From: Linderina pennispora
Taxonomy: Eukaryota; Kickxellomycota; Kickxellomycetes; Kickxellales; Kickxellaceae
DNA: 64,000 bases
Reading direction: 5' to 3'
NCBI RefSeq assembly: GCF_002104995.1
Contig: NW_024468290.1
Coordinates: 1-64,000, forward strand
The translations under genes were made by a program, and so were the position numbers. Below are positions 40,969-52,001 of this stretch, piece by piece. The notes beneath the pieces are model-generated. The model was given only the letters and a program-made list of their open reading frames with translations. It searched no databases and was not told where the DNA came from. Each line of letters begins with the position of its first letter. The first letter of the stretch is position 1.

Positions 40969-42837
40969 ATGGAACTGACGTTCTGGAGGGAGTCAATAAC
41001 GACGTTGCTGGCGACGCTGGAGGGCGCGTTGCTGGGCGACAGCGATCAGCACACAGGCAGCAGTTCCATGCATCACGAAACCCGCAAGCACGCACGCTAC
41101 TCGACCAGCGACACGTTGTCTGATATGGAAATGCCCGGGGAGCCAGCGAAGCGGCGGCGGAACAGCGGCGACTCGGAGGAGCTGGCGCGGCGGGCGTACA
41201 AGAACCGGCGGCTATCGAAGACATTGTCGAGCCAGTTTGCGCGCAGCCTGTCGATGAGCACCGGGCAGTCTGCGGGCAGCGTGGATGTGGATCACAGTCC
41301 GATGCATATGGACGGGTACGTGTCGCTGTCATCGGTCAGCTCGTGCTCGTCGCTTTCATCACTGTCGCCGTGGTCGTCGGACGCTGCCTCGACACCACAC
41401 TGTGGAATCCTGGACTACTCGGGCATGCAGCGGGCGCTGGCGAATCCAACTGTGAACCGGACAACGAAGGCGCGGGAGAAAAGCAAAATGGCGGCCAGCG
41501 GGGGGCTGCAGCTGGCGGCCAGCATGGAAATGGACAGCAGCGATGGCGGCATGACGGCGAGTGCTATGGAGTCGAGCGTATGTAGCGAGCTGCGAAACCC
41601 CTCGATTGCATTCAATGGGGACGTGTTTTCGGTGCTATTCCGTGCGGCACCCAGGGACCTGGGGCTGGCCAGCCGCGAGGAAGTGGACCGGGTGGTGGAG
41701 CAGTGGGCGGAGCAGCAGGCGGACTCGCATGGCTCTGAGACGGCATCGCAAATCATTGCCGGGCTGCAGGACCGGCTGGCGCAGCTCGAGGCCCGGCTGC
41801 CGACGATTCTCCGGCGGCTTTCGTGCGACCACCGGCAGACGCAGCCGGGGGAGCGGCTGGACGATCTGTACAGAGCGGTTGGCGAAGTAGCGCATATCGG
41901 CGGGTGGCTATACCGGCGCCAGTTCCCGTACCTGCCGGCATTCTTCCCCAGCCTGACGCCCCAGCTGCCGCTGCTACAGGAGCTGATCCGTCTGTCGCAC
42001 ATCAGCAACGACATGCAGCAGCTTGTCGCCTGGACGCCCAAGTTCAGCCGCTCGCTGAAGGAAATGTGCAATGAGTATGAGGAGCTAGTGCAGGAGAAGC
42101 GCGAGGTATTCGGCGACATGCTGTCGCAGGCGGGGCTAGCATGGAAGGCCATGGGGCTACCAGTGGACAATGGCCTGATCCAGCACACCCAGCAGTGGCT
42201 CGAGTCCACAACCGAGCTATGTCTTGCGCGGATTGCGCGTGCATATGAGCGGCGGGCGAACTCTGCAGCGGCCTTTGGCAAAGAGGACATCAGCATTGAC
42301 GACCTGGCGCTGTGCAGCAGCCAGCTGATCCACTCGGTGCTTGCATGCTCGGTGCTGTGCGGCCGCTACCCGGCGGCTCTGGCACCGCATCTGCTGTATG
42401 TGCTGGCTGAGTACTCCCACTGGGCGGTCGGCAAGTCGGCAGCACGTGCCAGCGCATGGCATGGCAAGTCGCTGGACAGCCGCGCCATGCGGTTGATGCG
42501 CCAGTGTGAGACGCTGGTCAAGCTTCTGGCGTATGTGCGTGCGACACTGGGCGACCGCATGGCTATGGATGCAAAGGCTGGAGATGCAGCTGTTGCAGCG
42601 CTGGAGTCGCTGGCTGCGTCGCTGGTGGAATTGAGCTGGTCGCTGGCCGAGATCTTGGCTGCGTACCGCCAAGACGGCCGCTTTGCGAATCCGTCAGGCA
42701 CTTTGCTGCTGTTTATTGATTTTGCCGTGCGCTTTGCAAGGCGGGCGGTTGATTTTGGCGGCAGGTTTGCTGCTGCCCACCAGCGCCTGCATCGGATGCA
42801 GGCGTATCTCAAGAGGCTCGAGTCTACACTGGCCTAA
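40969..42837 (+). CDS. Unknown 622-aa helical protein
   Basis: Start MELTFWRESITTLLATLEG at 40969; single exon. The first 220 residues are Ser-rich with two basic clusters (KRRRNS near 62, YKNRRLSK near 78). From about residue 230 to the end the sequence is almost all amphipathic helix, including HIGGWLYRRQFPYLPAFFPSLTPQLPLLQELIRLS and SSQLIHSVLACSVLCGRYPAALAPHLLYVLAEY. This suggests an alpha-solenoid scaffold. No catalytic motif or known domain recognised, and no signal peptide. The long clean frame makes it a confident gene of unknown function. Confidence 0.8.
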   Translation: MELTFWRESITTLLATLEGALLGDSDQHTGSSSMHHETRKHARYSTSDTLSDMEMPGEPAKRRRNSGDSEELARRAYKNRRLSKTLSSQFARSLSMSTGQSAGSVDVDHSPMHMDGYVSLSSVSSCSSLSSLSPWSSDAASTPHCGILDYSGMQRALANPTVNRTTKAREKSKMAASGGLQLAASMEMDSSDGGMTASAMESSVCSELRNPSIAFNGDVFSVLFRAAPRDLGLASREEVDRVVEQWAEQQADSHGSETASQIIAGLQDRLAQLEARLPTILRRLSCDHRQTQPGERLDDLYRAVGEVAHIGGWLYRRQFPYLPAFFPSLTPQLPLLQELIRLSHISNDMQQLVAWTPKFSRSLKEMCNEYEELVQEKREVFGDMLSQAGLAWKAMGLPVDNGLIQHTQQWLESTTELCLARIARAYERRANSAAAFGKEDISIDDLALCSSQLIHSVLACSVLCGRYPAALAPHLLYVLAEYSHWAVGKSAARASAWHGKSLDSRAMRLMRQCETLVKLLAYVRATLGDRMAMDAKAGDAAVAALESLAASLVELSWSLAEILAAYRQDGRFANPSGTLLLFIDFAVRFARRAVDFGGRFAAAHQRLHRMQAYLKRLESTLA

Positions 42838-42978
42838 GCGGATACCCCAAAACCCTTGCTGCCATCGCCACATACTAAAAAACTGTGGGTGATTTTTTTG
42901 TTGCTCCTGCTAAACCACCACTGTTCTATACAATTACCCCCTATCTGCATATAAATTTTAATTTCATATCACCTTGCA

Positions 42979-43550
42979 ATGAACGCAGCCCAGGAACAGC
43001 AGCCGCCGTCGCTGGAACAGCCACAGAAAGCACAGGCCACCGGTGTGCATATTGACCGAGTGACCCAGCTGCAAGATAGCATCGACCAGGTGAGAACCCT
43101 CCACTTCATTGAGCACTCCTGACGCAATGCTTCTTGCTGACCTGATTTCCTCCCACCATTCGTTATTAGCTCGGTCTCATGCTCGTCAGCAGCCTCGACT
43201 ACCTCCACAAAAAAGCCGGCATGGTGCAAGTAGACCCGAGCATCCCGGTAACGCAAAAGAACATTATGGCGGACGACGCCGACGCCTTCAGCGCACGGAC
43301 AAAGGAAATCGCCACCGACATCTGCCGCCAGGCGAAGAAAATCGATGTGCTGATTGAGGCGCTGCCCGGCATTGATGCTTCCGACACCGAGCAGAAGCGC
43401 GAGTTCGACAGACTCAATGAGGAGAACCAAAAGGCAACTGAGGAATTGGAGGCCGCGAACCGCCGGGCCGAGGAGCTGCTGGACCAGGTTAAGGCTATTC
43501 TGCAGGCTATTGCTGAGAACTCAGGGAAGGTCGCAGGCCTGGGGGCTTGA
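42979..43550 (+). CDS. MED21: Mediator subunit Med21 (Srb7)
   Basis: Exons 42979-43089 and 43170-43550; 163 aa. The intron of 80 nt has donor GTGAGA and acceptor TTATTAG. Joining gives VHIDRVTQLQDSIDQ-LGLMLVSSLDYLH, the family's N-terminal helix (DRITQLQ...). A second block, AKKIDVLIEALPGID, and a long C-terminal coiled coil (residues about 115-155, REFDRLNEENQKATEELEAANRRAEELL) match Med21, which pairs with Med7 in the Mediator middle module to regulate Pol II. Length is close to family normal (about 140-160). Confidence 0.92.
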
Positions 43551-43929
43551 GTGAGCGCGTGCGGGAGGCATTGTCGCCAGTACTGTGAAGGGTGGCCGCA
43601 AAACAAGCGTGAAAAGGGCTGGCCAGCATGGCCACACGTCATGTGCCTAGTGGCATTAATGGGCATTGCGGTAGCTTTTTGCCTGCCCTCTTAATGCAGT
43701 GAAAGCCCAGGCGTGTCCATGCCCCCTTTCTGCCTCAGCTACAGTGCACGTGGGCTGCGTCTTTCTGATTCCGACCCGCACTTTAGAAAACCTCCTCGCT
43801 GTCTCTCGAAACCTTGGCAGCCAAGGGCTGCTGTTCTTCTTCTCTTGTTTCTTCACTTTTGGAGCATTATATTTTTTGTTCTTGTAAACTACCTCGCAAC
43901 CGTTCTATATTCTATTCGTTAGAGTCCAT
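43551..43929. other. Intergenic, promoter of the YOP1/REEP gene
   Basis: 379 bp, pyrimidine-rich toward 43929, no coding frame supported. Confidence 0.4.
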
Positions 43930-44962
43930 ATGTTTGGCCTTGTAACCAGAGTCTTTTGGTAAGTTCTGCCAACCACAAACCAATCCCAGGGAGCAAACTC
44001 CGCTCTATGACGCTAAACCTTGCTCTGCACCGCCGTATAGTGTGAGTGTCGGGTACCTCTACCCGGCGTACAAGTGCTTCAAGCTCCTACGCGGCGGCCC
44101 GGCCGCCATTGGAGCGTCGGGCGAAGATGCGAGCCAGCAGGGCGACGTAGTCAAAGGGGTGTTGAAATACTGGATCGTCATGGCGGGATTTACCGCAGTT
44201 GAGTTTGTGGCCGACACCTTCATATTCTGGCTGCCCTTAGTTGGTCTGACCAAAGTGCTCTTTGTCGTCTGGCTGGTGCTGCCTGGCATACATGGCGCCG
44301 AAATCATATACGACCGCATCGTCGAGCCCTATCTGGTGCAGAACGAGGACACATTGGACAGGTACTTCCGCCAGGCGCAGCGGGTAGCGCAAACATCATC
44401 ACATTCAGTGTCAAAGAAAGCGTACGATAGCTGGCTCGGGTATGTGCAGAAAATGGTGGACAGACAGGGCGAATCCACTGCGTCGTCGAGTGCCGCGGGC
44501 AGTGCACAGGGGCCAAATCTGAGTGGGCTGCTGCAGACGGTCTCGCAGAGGCTGCCGGATGCCTCGCGTGCTGCAACCTACATCGCCAACCTGTCTGGTG
44601 TGACCGAGGGCCCGCCAGCGCAGGCCGATCAGGCCAGCGGATCGGGCATTGCCTCGCTGCTCACATCCCTGGCCATGTCGTTCACCTCGAGCTCGCTGAC
44701 TGCCGTGCCCGAGGACCAGCGCCTGAGGGACATTCGAATGCGCAAGACCCAGCTACAGGGCATTGTCTCGCAGCTGGAGTCGAGCGAGCGCGAAATCATG
44801 TCAAAACAAGCCCCAGTGAAGGAGCGCCCGGAGGACGAAAGCGGGTTTGAGAAGGACGCGGTTATTGTGAGCGAGCCAGGCAATGAGAATTCGTCGGAAG
44901 CGATGCCACAAAATGCGGCCGAGGGAGATCGGGTGCCGCCGGCTCGCCGCTGGTTCTGGTAG
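43930..44962 (+). CDS. YOP1/REEP (TB2/DP1/HVA22) ER-shaping protein
   Basis: Exons 43930-43958 and 44041-44962; 316 aa. The intron (82 nt) has donor GTAAGT, a GCTAAAC branch and acceptor GTATAG. It splits codon 10 and gives MFGLVTRVFC-VSVGYLYPAYKCFKLL. The family core (residues 10-115) has YPAYKCFK, the two hairpin membrane segments (YWIVMAGFTAVEFVADTFIFWLPL and FVVWLVLPGIHGAEIIYDRIVEPYL) and the NEDTLD region. These insert as wedges into ER tubules. The C-terminal 200 residues are Ser/Gln-rich and cytosolic. The short N-terminus resembles REEP5-type proteins that start near the first hairpin. Confidence 0.92.
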
Positions 44963-45116
44963 TTTGTATTCCTCTGTTTTATAGCATCTTCTTTATGTGT
45001 CAGGTCTGAGTGCCATCCCTCATCTGTGGTGTGGCTCGTATATGAATTGTGGTGATCCATGAGCGACTTGTTGGAAGTTTTGGCAAGTGTGTTGTTCTTC
45101 GGAAAAGGGAGGCTAT

Positions 45117-46745
45117 CTACTGAGTCCGCTGCGTGATCGGGTCGTCAATATCGAGCATCTTGCACAGCTCGTCAGTCTGCGGATTCGGATACAGCACATC
45201 TGGCCTGCGTCCCTGCCACGGCTGCGAATCATACGGGTTGCCGCCATAGTAGCCACGCCGTCCCCTGGTACTAGGGAATATACGGCCATTATGTCCGCGG
45301 GTTGCCAGTCCGAAATGGGCCGAGTCGGGAGTTCCGGGCTCAGGAACTGGTGCCATTGGGACAAAATTGCAAGGAATCGGGGCACGGCCATTTACAACCA
45401 CATTCCGATTCACCCATTCTGTCTCCCTGGCAATAGCTGAATCCGGGAGCAGCGGCAGGTCCAGAGTACCGGTGCTGCACACGTCGGCCGGCAATTGGAA
45501 GGGCGATTCGCTGAGGGGCAGGTGGCGAGTAGTTAGCCGCAGAATAGCGAGCCACTCGGGGTCGTACTCGAGCTGGAGTGGGTGGTCGGCGTGGTCTTCG
45601 GGAACGTCAACCTCGATGATCTCGAGGAACTGGCGGCGTGGGAGGCACTTGTCTAGAGCCAGGAAGTCGGTCGGTCGACCAGGAACCCGCGGTGTCCGAG
45701 CTGCAACCGGCTCGGTAGCAGGATCGCTGGCTGATACAGCAGCAACGTCACCAGCAGGCACACTGGCAGGCGCAATGGGAGCAATGTCAGAATCAGTTGC
45801 AGGCGCAGCAGTGCTGTTTCTTGGTGGAGGGAGATTGAGCGCAAACCGCGGCCGACTGGCTGGCTCTACTTGCAATGGCGTGTCGTCATCCCCAAACAGA
45901 TCCTCGTCATTGACCACGATCTCATCTGCATTGGCTGCAGCCGCAGCTCCGGCCGCTCGTCCATGCCCACTACTGTTTGGCGCAATTGACGTCCACCCTT
46001 GGCTGTATATCGACTCGTTGGCGCCGACACGCGCAGCAAAGCGCACATGCATGTGGGCCGAGAACCACCACGCTGGGCGCAGGTGCTCCAGCAGCAATGC
46101 ATTGGGCGGCGACCCCAGTCTATTCTCATTGACCTCTGCGGTGAAGAACGGCTTGATCCTCAGCAGCCCGTTCACGTCGCCAAACTGCTCAATGCCCAGC
46201 GGCCAGTCGTGCGAAACAACCACATCCAACGGGCTCCGGATCTGCAGCATCTTGAACACCTCAAACGACCTCACATGATGCATAGCCGACCGCATGTAGC
46301 TTCGGAACGGCGGCCGCTCAAACACGCCTTTTTCAAAGTTGAAATCCTTGAAGATGCCTGTGATCCCGCCAATGCGCACACCGCCAAAACGCACAACGCC
46401 GGATGCGCCCATGTAGAATATGTTGGGCGCCACCCAGCCGCCAAAGTAGAGCTCACGCATGTGGTTGCTGGCCTCATGGTTGCCGCCTACGAATATGGTC
46501 GGGATTGGTGCTTGGCGCTCACCCGTGTAGTAGCGGTAGAAGCCGCCTAGCTGCTTGTATTTGTCTGGGCATGACATGCATTCGAGGTCTGCCACGTTAC
46601 GGACGGCCTGGAAGTCGCCGCAGATGATTAGAAGGTCGACGCGCTTGTTCATGCGTTGCTCCTGTATGCCGATCTGCCGGTAGATGTTGTCTAGCTCGCC
46701 ATGGCAGCATCCCTCGACCGCGATCGTCAGCTTGTTTCTGGTCAT
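45117..46745 (-). CDS. DBR1: RNA lariat debranching enzyme Dbr1
   Basis: Predicted 542 aa, start MTRNKLTIAVEGCCHGELD at 46745; single exon. Metallophosphoesterase motifs: GCCHGELDNIY, IICGDFQAVRN, GGNHEASNH, SHDWPLGIEQFG and FSAHMHVRF. They supply the metal ligands; Cys in GCCHG replaces the usual first Asp, as is normal for Dbr1. The C-terminal Dbr1 domain is recognisable by FLALDKCLPRRQFLEIIEV. Between them lies a 120-residue Ala/Ser/Pro-rich insert. The enzyme hydrolyses 2'-5' bonds of excised intron lariats in the nucleus. Confidence 0.95.
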   Translation of the reverse strand: MTRNKLTIAVEGCCHGELDNIYRQIGIQEQRMNKRVDLLIICGDFQAVRNVADLECMSCPDKYKQLGGFYRYYTGERQAPIPTIFVGGNHEASNHMRELYFGGWVAPNIFYMGASGVVRFGGVRIGGITGIFKDFNFEKGVFERPPFRSYMRSAMHHVRSFEVFKMLQIRSPLDVVVSHDWPLGIEQFGDVNGLLRIKPFFTAEVNENRLGSPPNALLLEHLRPAWWFSAHMHVRFAARVGANESIYSQGWTSIAPNSSGHGRAAGAAAAANADEIVVNDEDLFGDDDTPLQVEPASRPRFALNLPPPRNSTAAPATDSDIAPIAPASVPAGDVAAVSASDPATEPVAARTPRVPGRPTDFLALDKCLPRRQFLEIIEVDVPEDHADHPLQLEYDPEWLAILRLTTRHLPLSESPFQLPADVCSTGTLDLPLLPDSAIARETEWVNRNVVVNGRAPIPCNFVPMAPVPEPGTPDSAHFGLATRGHNGRIFPSTRGRRGYYGGNPYDSQPWQGRRPDVLYPNPQTDELCKMLDIDDPITQRTQ

Positions 46746-47133
46746 TGCGGGTATGTGAGGGTTCAGAGCTGTGGGGGTTGAGTTAAGAAATAATCGCGCT
46801 TGCACATGTCACCGCCTCGCGAATGCCAAACCCAAGTGAATAATGCAATATTGCAGAGTGAAAATGCACATAATTATGGTTGATGCTATGTTTGATAGGG
46901 GTGTTTGTCTTTTGAGGAAAACCATGAAGCTAGTGAAAGCTGTCAAGCGTTATACGGGTGTGATACATGTAGTGGTGGTTGCTGGGATGTTATTTGGCCT
47001 GACCATGGCCAGGCCAATCTGCAATCAGTGTATAAATGGTGTAGAGCCGCCATAACTAACAAACCCTGCGATAGGTTGATAAATATGTTCAACACCCTCA
47101 AGCATATACTGTATACTACGCTCCTTATTAGCA
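46746..47133. other. Intergenic, 388 bp
   Basis: No supported gene. A short plus-strand frame (46849-47055) has a hydrophobic run but no further support. Confidence 0.35.
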
Positions 47134-48006
47134 ATGAGTAACATACCGAGCATGGACAACATGATTTCCTTCAACCACAAGTCGATGTTTCTAGGGCGAA
47201 CAATAACTGGAGGCGCGTTCGAGAAGTGGATTAATTCCGGCCCATGTAGTGGGCAGCTGAAGGGATTCCTGGATGCGCTTGTCGAGGACCATAGCAAGGC
47301 ATGGTCGTTCCAAAGCGTGAGAGCCTGGTCCTCAAGCAGCCGTGCGCAAAGGGTTTACAAGGATGGGTTTGCGCCAGCATATACACCACCTGCATCAAGC
47401 GACAGCAGCGGGAAACCACACACCGCATTCACACACCTGGTATCGGGATATTCCGCGACCAAGCCGTCAGACATCTCACACTTCTGTGAGGCGTGGGGGG
47501 TATTGCATTTTGGTCTTCTAGGTAGCCACTACGGGTTTGGCAACACCTTTGCACGGATGGAGTATACACGGCTGCTTTTATCAGTCCAGACAATTGCGCT
47601 GAGTGTCGCTGCCTCGAGCGGCCAAGTCCCCGGGCTGCCCGCGGTGTGCAGTACACTGGCGTCAGCCATAGTCAGTGGCCTTGCGCAGGCGCAGTACACC
47701 ACCACCTTGGTAGCAAACACCGCCCATGTCACCCTTCGTGGGACCTCGCTGGATGGGCCGCACCGGACTCTTGGGCCACGCGCTGCCGACCTCGTGCCAA
47801 GTGTCGCAGGGCACAGCCCACTTTCATGGGCCATACGGTTTGCCGGCAATGACCACGGGAGCATTGCAATCCCAGACTCAAACACCGAGGGCAAGCTCAT
47901 CTGCGCAGTTGCGCATCTAATGGAAACACCTTGCGTGCTAGCTAACACGCGCGACGATCTCAAGCAGGAAGGGGTATCGTTCATCATCGCAAGCCCCTTC
48001 GCCTAG
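47134..48006 (+). CDS. Unknown 290-aa protein
   Basis: Start MSNIPSMDNMISFNHKSM; single exon. No signal peptide. The protein is globular-looking, with Gly/Ser/Thr-rich loops and an Ala/Val/Leu helix around residues 145-200 (MEYTRLLLSVQTIALSVAASS). The sections SHFCEAWGVLHFGLLGSHYGFGN and PLSWAIRFAGNDHGSIAIPDSN look structured. Family not recognised; possibly lineage-specific. It lies at the edge of a gene-poor stretch rich in relics. Confidence 0.6.
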   Translation: MSNIPSMDNMISFNHKSMFLGRTITGGAFEKWINSGPCSGQLKGFLDALVEDHSKAWSFQSVRAWSSSSRAQRVYKDGFAPAYTPPASSDSSGKPHTAFTHLVSGYSATKPSDISHFCEAWGVLHFGLLGSHYGFGNTFARMEYTRLLLSVQTIALSVAASSGQVPGLPAVCSTLASAIVSGLAQAQYTTTLVANTAHVTLRGTSLDGPHRTLGPRAADLVPSVAGHSPLSWAIRFAGNDHGSIAIPDSNTEGKLICAVAHLMETPCVLANTRDDLKQEGVSFIIASPFA

Positions 48007-48393
48007 GCTTCAGAACTAACATCAACAGCATTCCTATATTATCGTGAGACCTATTGCCTTAACCTAATGTACGGGCCAGGATTTACTTGCTGCTTTCTTT
48101 GCTTGGCATTATTCATGGTGAAGCAGAACTATTATTCTTTCATTAAATAATAGTTGATACAGACAGTGATTTCTAGGTTTGCTCTCACTGTTGGTTCTGT
48201 AATTTTATGCCAATCTGAGGAGCACGTTTGGTCCCAGGGTTGCTATCCTTCTGGGCTTTGTGCTTGTTTGCCAGATGAAAGATATATTTGCCACCACCTG
48301 GCGATTAAGCGAGGGACCACACATTTCATTAGTTTACCTGTTAACTTGGGGAATGAGTGGTTATCGAATATATGGAAAAAATAACTTCTCAAA

Positions 48394-48863
48394 ATGACTG
48401 AGGGGAAGAAGGAAGGCTGGTCGTCTGTCTGGGTCTTTGTACGTATGCGTTTCGGCCTTGTCTATGGTGGCGTGGGGGGACTCCAGACCCCGAATGTCAA
48501 CACAGACAATACCCATCATCAGAAATGGCGTTTCTTCCCGTGAGAAGGCGTTTTAAGATATTGACTATATATGAGGGAGGCGTATCTCTTATGAGGTTCC
48601 AGCTGTGGTCTACTTCAATCTGCGTAATAGATGGTCATATGTGGAAGAGTTCATCAGAAAATTGGCGTGAATCTAGTGCGACCAATAGGCCCTTTACCCT
48701 GAAGGATCTCCCGGCAAAGCTGATTGTGAGGCTTGTAATGCTTAGGAATGGGAGGTCACTCGGTATGCACTGCTTTAACAGGGCGGCTTTTGGACTGCAA
48801 AACATGCTTTTTGTGTCAAACTCTATCCTGACTCCCTTGATCAGGCCACAAACTTCTAGTTCA
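48394..48863 (+). pseudogene. Possible decayed gene of a lineage-specific family
   Basis: Coding-like stretches lie in three frames: MTEGKKEGWSSVWVFVRMRF (48394-48543), MAFLPVRRRFKILTIYEGG (from 48525), VVYFNLRNRWSYVEEFIRKLA (near 48610) and FTLKDLPAKLIVRLVMLRNG (near 48690). They follow one another as one protein would after several frameshifts. The NLRNRWSYVEEFIRKL style recalls large F-box-like families of Kickxellales; that is memory only. Confidence 0.3.
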
Positions 48864-50889
48864 TGAGACAACATGAGAGATGGTCTAGTCTGGGTTCCTA
48901 AATGAATATATTGGAATGTATGGCCGAGGGAGACTTGCCGCCATGGCCGGAAAACATGAGACACCGGCATAATAGCCTCTTACTCTGAGTTTTGATCATG
49001 GTGGCCACCATTTACGGATTTTCAGGCCTGATGTAGTAGATAGTGTGTTCCAAAATAAGAGCAGGGGGGCTTTGAACAGTGGGCTTCATGGTAAGACTAA
49101 TAGAAAGTGCGATTTAAGGAGGAAGAGCTAGAGCAGGGGCAAACCAAAAACCTTGAGATGAGATACAAGGGATATTGGAGATGGAATGGATAAAAGACAA
49201 ACGCCGTCGAGAGGAGCCCAGACACTTCGCTGGACCCAACCGGCTTATAAACCCACCTGCTGGCGGCATCTTGAGCCACAGCACTTATATGCATAGCAAT
49301 CATGACCCAGCCTGCTGTTTCTGTGGGTTCCGTGCCTGGCCATTTGCACCTCAGGACCCAGTCATTAGTCAGAGTAAATCTCTCAGACTCAGTGGGCTGC
49401 GTACCCCCGCTGGGCCACCACTATGGCGAGCAGAGGCTGTTTCAGCCAATTCAGCGCAACCGAATGTAATGTAAAAACGCTCCGCAGAGCAAGTTTGGTG
49501 ACACTTTCCATTGTTCGTAGCAGCTCCTAAATATAATTTTAGCATGGTTTTATTGCTCGGGGCACGTATTCGGCAAGTGCAGCTCACAGAAGAATATACA
49601 ATTCATAGGAAAGGGAGGGCAAGTGGGAGGAGGAGGAAACCCCCTCGCTCCCTGCCAAAACCCCTTGGCAGAGCATGTTAAAAGCACGCCAGATTTCATT
49701 CCTTCCAAAACCTTTTCTCTTCGCCTTTCTTCTAAAAAACCTCACTACATATAACATTCCTTCCACCATACTCTCATTCGCAAGTCCTTTCTTTTTACCC
49801 ATGATTCGACCACATTAACCTGCCAAACACCCTATTCCTCGCAATACTTGCACCACCGCCCTTCACCCTTCACTATTTTCTGAGCCAGTGAATATTTCAT
49901 AATAGCTTGCTGCTCTGTGTTTTGTAATAGCCTATTTCATTGATGTAGTCTGCTACCACACTCTTGTCGAAATGAGTAAACTTTCTATATTGCTTTTTTG
50001 CTGCATTTGTAATTCGTAACACCACTGCACATTTGCACAGCACGTTTTGGACCTGCCCTTGCAGGCCTCTAGTCGCTGTTCGGTCTTTCCTCTCGTCTTT
50101 TTCCTGCTGACCCCCGTATGTTAGTTCTGGTTTTTGCCTGGTGTCTGTATGGGTCCAGCTTTCGAAAGTCATATGCCCTGTGTCTAGGTATTCTCTCGAG
50201 TAATCTGGTACTGGGCAAGGGGGATCGGCGCCTTGAGGTGTCCCGGGAAGGTGGTGATGGTTGGGATTCCACCTGGCCCGGTTGAAGGGATACTGCAAGG
50301 GCCCTTGGGCGTTGTTAATCCTAGCGCGGAGCTTCTATGGTCTGGTATACCTTTACTTTCGCTATGCGAAACTTTCTAGCGGGTTGGTTTTGAATTTGGG
50401 TTATTGAGGGCGAGCCGGGGACTGGGAGGCACTGGTGACTAGAAATCTGCAAGCGCTGGAGCAAAATGTCCTGTACAATTATTAATGGCAATGTTGACAC
50501 TTCTTCGGCTCCAGATGTGCATAAGCGCTTCAAGGGCCTGCTCATGACAGTAGAAAATTTCTAGCAGCGCTACTCTGCGTATGGACCAGAAGAATAGCGA
50601 GGTTTGGTACGTCAATAGCTGCGGCTGGTGTTTTTAATGGCTTGTATTCGAATATACCTGATTAATCATCAATGGCCATAATGGAAGCTGGGATGGTTGT
50701 TTTCCATACCGTCTATCTCATCTTGAGACATCTTCGAGATACAAAATGGATTAGTTTCGTTCTACATGTTTTGGTGGAACAGGAAAATGGAGCTACGTAG
50801 GTGAATACTACCACTAGACATATCCTAAACATGTGCATGCTGTGACCAAAAAGATAGCGTGGCTGGTCCTTGTGGAGGATGTACGATGT

Positions 50890-51083
50890 TCAGAGTGCCT
50901 CCCGTCTGCCAAGCATTGCCTCGATAGTACTCAAAGTCGCAGCATATGTTGGACCGCCAGCGTTGCCGATCAGCCATCCAATATCAATACTACGAATACC
51001 AAGCAAACAACATGCCAATATCCAGAAAGCGATAGTTTGCGCAGCGTTGTTGACTGCTGGCCCCAGAGTAATAACAATCAGAT
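50890..51083 (-). pseudogene. Possible last exon or relic of a membrane protein
   Basis: The minus strand from about 51083 to the TGA at 50890-50892 reads DLIVITLGPAVNNAAQTIAF, then a hydrophobic helix WILACCLLGI and NAGGPTYAATLSTIEAMLGR before the stop. A possible acceptor (CGTTTAG) lies just upstream, but no convincing preceding exon was found. Family unknown. Confidence 0.35.
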
Positions 51084-52001
51084 CCCACCACGGCCTAGGC
51101 TAAACGCTTACATATGGAATTCTCCGGTGATCAGAGGACTACATCTGGCTCTAAAGATCGTCAGTTTTCTGAACTCAGTTGTTTTACGCTAGGTGAAGGA
51201 CACACTGACCACCGCCTGGCATGTAGGTGGAGCCCCTTCACTTTTTTTCATTGCATCTTTATACGATTAATACACAGGATACAGAATCCGCCATTTAAAT
51301 GTAAAAATTACCAACAAGAATTCTGCCATATACGCGGTTCGCGCCTAGATATTAGCCTGGGAATTACAACAGCAGCGGATACAACTCTAGCCAGCAAGAT
51401 AACCCGTGGTTGCTGCATATCTCGGCTGCTGCTGAGTGCAGCTACCTGGCCCAGCTCACCTCACTGTACAGTCCTGCTTTCACCAACCTGATCTCAGGTT
51501 GCGGCACTAAAAGAGCTTGGCTACGTCCATGGAAGTCCTAAGCAACCCCTTTCCTGCCAATGATCTCTGCATGGCCTGCACTACTCGTCACGCAACTGCT
51601 GATGGAAATCTGTGAGAGGAGTGAAACCACGAAACTAGTATCTCAGGGTGCCCCACGGCCCACCTGGTCGTACCAGACACATTCGGTCGTCTCTTGCCAC
51701 TGTGCTGCTGCGCTTGCTATTATCAGCGCCTAAATAGCTGTGTTTCCAGAGTGCAATGTCTCTCTCGTCAATACTGTGCGTCCACGTATAACAGCTGTTC
51801 TGGAGAAAATGTTCAGCCGATTTATCCACCTATGGAAGGATGATCGCTGTGTATTTCAGTGCATGTAGTGGCACATTCCGCAGCTTTGTGATAAGAATAT
51901 TCCATCTAAAATGCTGTTGGAGCAAAATCGCACATACTCAACGCTGTAACTGAATAAGACAATATTATATTCGCTTTACATGTGTGGGTGGCATGTTGAT
52001 T

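Larger units (their letters stand above)
48007..52001. other. 4-kb gene-poor stretch with decayed gene pieces
   Basis: No intact gene. Two relic candidates are listed separately (48394-48863, 50890-51083). Around 49900-50550 both strands carry short open frames that do not agree with one another or with any family I know. Confidence 0.45.

Noticed and set aside
49897-50545. Minus-strand frames and a 32-codon plus-strand frame at 50466
   Set aside because: Frames on both strands conflict and none shows a recognisable domain; at most retrotransposon debris.
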